A stretch of DNA of 11,109 bases from Leptospiraceae bacterium UBA2033 (GTDB lineage: Bacteria; Spirochaetota; Leptospiria; Leptospirales; Leptospiraceae), in NCBI GenBank assembly GCA_002333425.1, contig DDBL01000190.1, positions 1,110-12,218 on the forward strand, read 5' to 3'. Positions 6,782-11,109 of this stretch are shown here, one piece after another (the stretch's first letter is position 1; the number at the start of each line of letters is the position of its first letter). The notes beneath the pieces were generated by a model. The model made no database searches and was not told the DNA's origin. It saw nothing but the letters and a program-made list of their open reading frames with translations. A program made the translations under genes and the position numbers.

Positions 6782-7672
6782 ATGAAACTTTCAAACCTTC
6801 TAACTCTGCGTCTCTGTGCCTCCGTGGCAATTCTATTCTCCCTAACGCTAAACGCGCAGGAATCTTACCCAAAAATTTACGAAGCAACAAGTTGGAATCC
6901 GATTGGGTTTGAGGAAATTGCGGAAAAGTTTAAAACGGTGGATGTGTTGATTATTGGAGAAGAGCATGATGATAAAAAGGGGCATGAGGAGAAGTTAAAG
7001 TTAATTCAGTATTTGGCAGAGGAAATGAAGTTTGTGATTTCTATGGAGATGTTTGAACGGGATCAACAAATTGTTTTGAATGAATATTTGAGTGGGTTAA
7101 TTGATGAAAAATTATTTCTTTCGGATAGTAGGCTTTGGAATAATTTTGAAGATTATAAACCAATAGTGTTCTATGCAAAGGAAAAAAATATTTCTATTCT
7201 AGCGGCTAACGCACCAAGACGTTATGTGCGAATGCTTTCTCGAAATGGTTTAGAGGAAATGTATAAATTTCCCAAGGCATCTAAAAAATACTTTGCGCCG
7301 ATTTATACGGTTGAACTTTTTAGGCAAGATGTTTATGAAAGTAAAATCTTTGGCTCTATTGCGGGGCATGGAAAAGACAGGATGAAGAATATGATTCTAG
7401 CACAAAATCTCTGGGATGCTACCATGACAGATTCGATTTTAAAAGTCATTGAGAAAAAAAGAACAAAGGTGCTTCATATCAATGGAAGATTTCACAGTGA
7501 CGAGTATATGGGCGTTACCCACAGATTGACTAAACTTGGATTAAAAGTTCTTACTGTGTCTATGTTTTTTAATCGTTCGGGAGAAATTCCAAATCAAAAT
7601 CAATTAAAAAAATATGCAGATATAATCTATGTTACGGGAGTAAATGCTCCCAAAAAAGAAAAAGGAGAATAA
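6782..7672 (+). CDS. Secreted ChaN-like (DUF399, Cofac_haem_bdg family) putative haem-binding protein
   Basis: The ChaN/DUF399 family is related to the TIKI/TraB and erythromycin-esterase folds; ChaN of Campylobacter binds haem and is linked to iron uptake. The 296-aa product has a signal peptide (about 1-25, hydrophobic LCASVAILFSLTLNA, no lipobox Cys), so it is probably periplasmic. Family motifs in order: IIGEEHDD (E60, E61, H62), SMEMFERD (E89), AANAPRRYV (143-147), QNLWDATM (208-215) and HINGRFHSD (H232, H238). These cover the conserved acidic and His positions of the family. The ATG at 6782 has no clear ribosome site, but a start here is needed for the signal peptide. It is followed after 1 nt by the CarF-like desaturase, so the two form an operon. 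DNA coding for the signal peptide overlaps a repeat-like motif (6804-6828). Haem binding here is inferred from the family only. Confidence 0.85.
   Translation: MKLSNLLTLRLCASVAILFSLTLNAQESYPKIYEATSWNPIGFEEIAEKFKTVDVLIIGEEHDDKKGHEEKLKLIQYLAEEMKFVISMEMFERDQQIVLNEYLSGLIDEKLFLSDSRLWNNFEDYKPIVFYAKEKNISILAANAPRRYVRMLSRNGLEEMYKFPKASKKYFAPIYTVELFRQDVYESKIFGSIAGHGKDRMKNMILAQNLWDATMTDSILKVIEKKRTKVLHINGRFHSDEYMGVTHRLTKLGLKVLTVSMFFNRSGEIPNQNQLKKYADIIYVTGVNAPKKEKGE
6804..6828. repeat. Repeat-like motif resembling a widespread dispersed bacterial sequence
   Basis: The stretch CTCTGCGTCTCTGTGCC followed by TCCGTGG resembles a sequence that recurs in and between genes of many environmental bacteria, often seen in translation as LRLCASV-like peptides. 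This is recalled, not searched. Here it encodes part of a plausible signal peptide (LTLRLCASVA, residues 7-16). Confidence 0.4.
7662..7667 (+). promoter_or_regulatory. Shine-Dalgarno site that decides the desaturase start
   Basis: AAGGAG lies 6 nt before the ATG at 7674, inside the last codons of the upstream gene. It rules against the in-frame ATG at 7644, which would add ten residues (MLPKKKKENK) and overlap the upstream gene. Confidence 0.85.
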
Positions 7673-7673
7673 A

Positions 7674-8363
7674 ATGTTTAAATACAATCATAGACATTTA
7701 GAAATCAGCAGTATATTTATTTTTGTAGTGTATTGTGTTATGTTAGTTTGGAAAATTGCAGTTGAGACAGTTCGACTTGCGGATACTCTTGGTTATCTGG
7801 TAGTACCACTTGCAATTTTACCTTTTATTGTTGGTTACATTGGGGCAGATTTTTTTTCTGGGTTAGTTCATTTTTTGGGGGATACATTTGGAACGGAAGA
7901 TACTCCAGTTGTGGGGCAATCCTTTATTAAACCCTTCCGAGAGCACCACGTTGATCCCAAGGGGATGACCAAACATGATTTTGTAGAAACGAGTGGAAAT
8001 AACTGTATTGTTTCCATTCCATTTATGCTTCTTGTCTATTATTTAGTAGATATAAAATCGAATCTATTTGCTTATGCTTTTTATAGTTTTTTTAGTTTTC
8101 TGATGATTGCAGTATTTATTACCAATCAAATTCACAAATGGGCGCACATGGAAAACCCAGGAAGATTAATTCAGTTTCTACAGAGAAGCAATTTAATCTT
8201 ATCCCCTGAGCATCACCAAGTTCATCATACAGATCCATTTGATAAATACTATTGTATTACAGTTGGTTGGCTTAATCCATTTCTCTATAAAATTCATTTC
8301 TTTGAAGGAATCAAAATTCTTGCCTACAAGATTTTTGGAGATCGAGTGGCTATCAAACATTAG
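7674..8363 (+). CDS. carF: Plasmanylethanolamine desaturase, CarF/TMEM189 (Kua) family membrane protein
   Basis: Family enzymes introduce the vinyl-ether double bond that turns an alkyl-ether phospholipid into a plasmalogen, using oxygen and a di-metal centre in the inner membrane. The 229-aa product matches along its length. Hydrophobic segments lie near 11-30, 39-60, 111-127 and 131-150. The His/Asp motifs are all present: SGLVHFLGDTFG (H66, D70), PFREHHVDP (H91, H92, D94), TKHDFVE (H101, D102), NQIHKWAH (H154, H158) and PEHHQVHH (H180, H181, H184, H185), followed by CITVGWLNPF. The start is set by the AAGGAG at 7662. It lies 1 nt after the haem-binding protein gene and probably shares its transcript. 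Its stop codon abuts that of the opposing TPR gene. The family is very clear; the exact lipid substrate is inferred. Confidence 0.93.
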   Translation: MFKYNHRHLEISSIFIFVVYCVMLVWKIAVETVRLADTLGYLVVPLAILPFIVGYIGADFFSGLVHFLGDTFGTEDTPVVGQSFIKPFREHHVDPKGMTKHDFVETSGNNCIVSIPFMLLVYYLVDIKSNLFAYAFYSFFSFLMIAVFITNQIHKWAHMENPGRLIQFLQRSNLILSPEHHQVHHTDPFDKYYCITVGWLNPFLYKIHFFEGIKILAYKIFGDRVAIKH

Positions 8364-10130
8364 TCATTGTTTTAGTTCTTCTTCTTTCAAAGGAGGTATA
8401 ACCGTATTATTCGGTGGTTTTACTTCGGGTTGAACAATAGTCGGTTCTTTCTCCGCAGGAATTTCTGGATTTATTTGTTCTGTAGTATTTTTTGTTTCGA
8501 CCTTAGTTTCTTTGGGTTCAATTTTAGTTTCTTCCACTTTGGGAGGTATAACGGTCTTAGCCGGTGGAGGAGTTATGATTCCTTTTCCGTCTACATAAGA
8601 AATAAATTCTGTTGATTTTAAAAGATCTTTAAAATAAGGATCTAACTTTACTTTGATCCAGTAGATTTCATTTTTATTTCCTGCTTTGGCTAAATGGATT
8701 TTGCATTTTGTTATATTGTTTTCTTTGGCGTAGTACTTGGCTAATAAGTAGTTGGCGGCAGTAATTTCAGGAATTTTTTCTAAAAATACAGTTGCTAGAT
8801 CATATTTTTTTGTATAGAAGTAGGTTTTCCCTAGAGAGAAATTGAATTTTTGCGATTTACTTTTTGTGGAAGAAACTACAGTTAGATACTTTAACGCAAG
8901 TTTGTATTTGATTCGGTTGGAATAAAACACTCCTATTTGTAAAAGACCATCGTGAAATTTTTCAGGTACAGTGTTTATTTCGGGATATAAACGATTGATT
9001 TTTTTTGTAAAATCCAATAGGATTTTGTAACCTGATTTTTTGCGACCTAATGCGATAAGCGACAGAGACTTATACATATTAGCCTCTAAGTTATTAAAAT
9101 CTGATTTCAAAATTTGGTCTGAAATTTTTATCGAATCTTCAAAGGATTTATTTTCATAATGTATTTTGGCAATTACAGGAAGCACAATCGGCGAATTGTT
9201 ATATTGATACGCTTTATTGTATAGTTCTATTGCAGTATTTGTATTTCCTAATTTTTGATATGCTTGTCCTTCGTTTAGGTTTAGGTAGTAGAGGAGCATT
9301 TTGTCATTTTCTCTGGTAAACTTTTTAGATGTTTCAAAGTATTTGATCGCCTTTTCAAATTCGCCTAATCGTAATTTGGCGATGCCGGCTTTGTACAAAT
9401 AATTTTTGTTGTGAGGGCTTTGGGTTAGAAGTTCTTGCATGATTTTATCTGCTTTTTGGTAATCTTCTAACTTGAAGTATTTTAAAGAAAGTTCCCAGTT
9501 TTTTTCTTCTTTGTTTTGAGGAATTGTTTTTTCTGAGATTGATTCGGATTTTTCTCGTTCCCGTTCTTTCTCACGTTCTCTTTCCCTTTCTCTCTCTCGT
9601 TCCCTCTCTTTTTTTTCCCGTTCTTCCGAATTGGATTTCTCTGTTTCCTCTGAATTTTTTTTTTGTTTTGTTTTGTGTTCTTCTGGTTTTGCAAAACTTA
9701 GAGTTCCGGGATCATGTCCTCTATTTGCATAGGCACGGTCTCTCATTTTGGAAACTTCTCTATTATCGGGATCTAATTTTAAAAATTTATTGGAGTAGTG
9801 AGCAACAATATCCCAACCTTGGTGGTAGTTGTAGAATAAAATAATTTTTAAGAGGCTGGTCTTTTTTTGTTTTGGATTGAGATTTAGTTCTACTGCACGA
9901 CGAAACATTCCCATAGATCTAGGAAAATCTTTTTGGGATTCATAAATATATCCCATAAACATGTAGGGTTCACCATCAGAAGGATTTTCTTTTGCATATT
10001 CAGTAAAAAGCTTAATCGCTTTTTGAAATTGTTTTTGCGCGTAAGCCTTTTTGGCTTCTTTTATTCCTGCAAAAATAGGAATTTGAAAAAGGATAGATAA
10101 TACTAAAAAAATTCTCAAAAAAAGTTGCAT
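8364..10130 (-). CDS. Secreted TPR-repeat protein with Glu/Arg linker and Pro-rich tail
   Basis: No specific function is recognised. The 588-aa product starts with a signal peptide (MQLFLRIFLVLSILFQIPIF, cleavage near A21), then TPR helices at about 23-90 (AKKAYAQKQFQKAIKLF; YIYESQKDFPRSMGMFRRAV), a charged linker with alternating Glu-Arg at 171-194, a second TPR block from about 211 to 470 (FEKAIKYFETSKKF, NTAIELYNKAYQYN), and a Pro/Glu/Lys/Thr-rich tail from 520 to the end with TVIPP twice. TPR arrays act as protein-binding scaffolds; exported ones usually work in the periplasm or at the outer membrane. Such proteins are common in Leptospira, which is context only. The ATG at 10128-10130 gives the signal peptide but has no ribosome site; TTATAG ends 5 nt before it, so a leaderless mRNA is possible. 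The gene converges on carF with no gap between stop codons. Confidence 0.85.
   Translation of the reverse strand: MQLFLRIFLVLSILFQIPIFAGIKEAKKAYAQKQFQKAIKLFTEYAKENPSDGEPYMFMGYIYESQKDFPRSMGMFRRAVELNLNPKQKKTSLLKIILFYNYHQGWDIVAHYSNKFLKLDPDNREVSKMRDRAYANRGHDPGTLSFAKPEEHKTKQKKNSEETEKSNSEEREKKEREREREREREREKEREREKSESISEKTIPQNKEEKNWELSLKYFKLEDYQKADKIMQELLTQSPHNKNYLYKAGIAKLRLGEFEKAIKYFETSKKFTRENDKMLLYYLNLNEGQAYQKLGNTNTAIELYNKAYQYNNSPIVLPVIAKIHYENKSFEDSIKISDQILKSDFNNLEANMYKSLSLIALGRKKSGYKILLDFTKKINRLYPEINTVPEKFHDGLLQIGVFYSNRIKYKLALKYLTVVSSTKSKSQKFNFSLGKTYFYTKKYDLATVFLEKIPEITAANYLLAKYYAKENNITKCKIHLAKAGNKNEIYWIKVKLDPYFKDLLKSTEFISYVDGKGIITPPPAKTVIPPKVEETKIEPKETKVETKNTTEQINPEIPAEKEPTIVQPEVKPPNNTVIPPLKEEELKQ
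9549..9608 (-). repeat. Low-complexity purine-rich repeat encoding (Glu-Arg)n
   Basis: On the coding strand this is a degenerate hexanucleotide repeat (GAR then CGN, AGA or AGG) encoding residues 175-194: six Glu-Arg pairs, Glu-Lys, two Glu-Arg, Glu-Lys. Codon choice varies (CGA, CGG, CGT, AGA, AGG), so the peptide pattern is kept better than the DNA repeat. It forms a highly charged, probably helical linker between the two TPR blocks. Confidence 0.8.
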
Positions 10131-10222
10131 GTACGCTATAATTAGAAAGATTCATTTTTTGAAAAGTCACTTATTATGATTATTTTCTTGTTTTCTGTGA
10201 ATGGAAATTTTTTGCTGAAAGT
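10131..10222. promoter_or_regulatory. Divergent promoter region between the TPR gene and the SHOCT lipoprotein gene
   Basis: On the plus strand TTGAAA (10159-10164) and TATTTT (10181-10186) are 16 nt apart and could drive the lipoprotein gene. On the minus strand TATAGC-like bases end about 5 nt before the TPR ATG, with TTCAAA about 17 nt upstream as a poor -35. Neither gene has a strong ribosome site; GAAAG just before 10223 is the best on the plus side. These calls are by eye. Confidence 0.3.
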
Positions 10223-11086
10223 ATGGTTTTGTGGAAAAATTATTTACAGTATATATTTTATTTTCTAATTGTTATTTTGAATTCTTGTATTTCCTTTGAA
10301 AGAGGGATTCATAGTAAATTGTATTTTTCTAGTGCGAATATTGCGGTTTATAAGTTAGAAGAAAGTCCTTTTGGTATTTCAAATCTTACTACTTCCCCTA
10401 AAATTCAGATCGAAGAAAAATTGATCCAAAGTATATTTTCTACGATACGAAAAGAAAAATCTATAACAACAGTGATTGGTAAAGAAGCTCTATGGGAATT
10501 TGAGACTGTTTTGGAAATAACTCCTGTTATTAGAGATATTTTGAAGGAAGAAAATAAAGGGAAAACTTTTTTTTTCGTTGTGAAAGAGGAAGATAATCTT
10601 TCCCCTTATTCGCGGATATTTCGAACAACGTTTTATTTGAATCGGGATGGAAACATTTTACAAATGGTATTTGGAGAAGTGAATAATAATATAAATTTTG
10701 GGACACAGTTTAGTTTTCAGGATTGGGCTAATCCTAATTTTTTTAAATTAGTTTGCGATAAGAAAAAAGTTATTCTATTGGAAGGAAATCTTGCTTCTAG
10801 TTTTCAATTTAAAAAAGATTCTTCTTGTGCGGATAATATTGTTTTGTCTAAGCAAAACTTAGATTCTAAATTGGAAAGTCTGACTAATTATAAATGGATT
10901 TTAGTCGATTTAGAAAAAGCTGAAATTTTGTCTAAAGAGAAAAATTCACAAGGAGACAAAGAGGATAACAAAACTAGAAAATCTAGAGAAATGCGCCTAA
11001 AAGAACTCAAAGATTTATACAAAAAAGGATTAATCAACGAAGACGATTACGAGATGAAAAAAGCAGAAGTCCTAGGTGAATTGTAA
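10223..11086 (+). CDS. Lipoprotein of unknown function with C-terminal SHOCT domain
   Basis: The 287-aa product opens with a hydrophobic leader ending in LNSC (Cys22), a loose lipobox of the kind accepted in spirochaetes, so it is probably a lipid-anchored envelope protein. Residues 23-230 match no family I can name. The last 31 residues (257-287), with core MRLKELKDLYKKGLINEDDY, are a SHOCT domain, a short two-helix module with the pattern L-x-x-L-x-x-L-x-x-x-G-L-I-x-x-x-x-[YF] that usually sits at the end of secreted or membrane proteins and is thought to mediate oligomerisation. A charged stretch (about 232-256, KEKNSQGDKEDNKTRKSR) links the two parts. The ATG at 10223 follows a weak GAAAG; no upstream in-frame start fits a signal peptide better. 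It appears monocistronic within the window and faces away from the TPR gene. Confidence 0.8.
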   Translation: MVLWKNYLQYIFYFLIVILNSCISFERGIHSKLYFSSANIAVYKLEESPFGISNLTTSPKIQIEEKLIQSIFSTIRKEKSITTVIGKEALWEFETVLEITPVIRDILKEENKGKTFFFVVKEEDNLSPYSRIFRTTFYLNRDGNILQMVFGEVNNNINFGTQFSFQDWANPNFFKLVCDKKKVILLEGNLASSFQFKKDSSCADNIVLSKQNLDSKLESLTNYKWILVDLEKAEILSKEKNSQGDKEDNKTRKSREMRLKELKDLYKKGLINEDDYEMKKAEVLGEL

Positions 11087-11087
11087 G

Positions 11088-11109
11088 AAATATCCGGCAA
11101 AATATCCGG
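11088..11109. repeat. Two copies of a 10-nt direct repeat at the window edge
   Basis: AAATATCCGG occurs at 11088-11097 and 11100-11109, a 12-nt period right after the lipoprotein stop codon. The window ends within it, so it may be the beginning of a longer tandem array or a chance pair. Confidence 0.5.

Noticed and set aside
8389..8397. Perfect Shine-Dalgarno sequence AAAGGAGGT on the plus strand
   Set aside because: No start codon follows at a suitable distance; it is the reverse of codons in the Pro-rich tail of the TPR protein.

Overview
The window looks like AT-rich (roughly one third G+C by eye) chromosomal DNA from a spirochaete, most plausibly a member of the Leptospiraceae. The hints are a lipoprotein with a loose spirochaete-type lipobox and a C-terminal SHOCT domain, a long secreted TPR protein with a charged linker, and a CarF-type lipid desaturase, which also suggests an oxygen-using organism. 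The assignment is an inference from gene style, not from a marker gene.

Positions 1-6639 hold a complete-looking type V-A CRISPR-Cas locus, all read leftward on the minus strand: cas12a (2440-6639), cas4 (1699-2259), cas1 (740-1705), cas2 (465-737), a leader (329-464) and a CRISPR array (1-328) that runs off the left edge. The array shows five full 36-nt repeats, one partial repeat and five spacers of 25-27 nt. The repeat ends in the classic Cas12a crRNA handle. Cas12a is 1399 aa, keeps its RuvC and Nuc catalytic residues and the crRNA-processing histidine, and resembles the Peregrinibacteria-type Cas12a far more than the better-known Leptospira inadai enzyme. Its PAM-contacting region is unusual. 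The adaptation genes overlap or nearly touch. A strong GC-rich hairpin sits between cas12a and the TTG start of cas4, and its loop is complementary to bases just before that start.

Positions 6640-6781 are a divergent intergenic region serving cas12a to the left and, to the right, a two-gene plus-strand operon: a secreted ChaN/DUF399-family putative haem-binding protein (6782-7672) and a plasmanylethanolamine desaturase of the CarF/TMEM189 family (7674-8363), which would make vinyl-ether lipids (plasmalogens). The operon ends tail to tail, with no gap, against a minus-strand gene for a secreted TPR protein (8364-10130). A short divergent region (10131-10222) separates that from a plus-strand SHOCT-domain lipoprotein (10223-11086).

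The most interesting points are the divergent PAM-reading region of Cas12a, two array segments that look like copies of a repeat-spacer junction, the hairpin with start-site-complementary loop before cas4, an inverted repeat created only at the leader-repeat junction, and the pairing of a haem-binding protein with an oxygen-dependent desaturase. All family calls were made by eye; no search was run.
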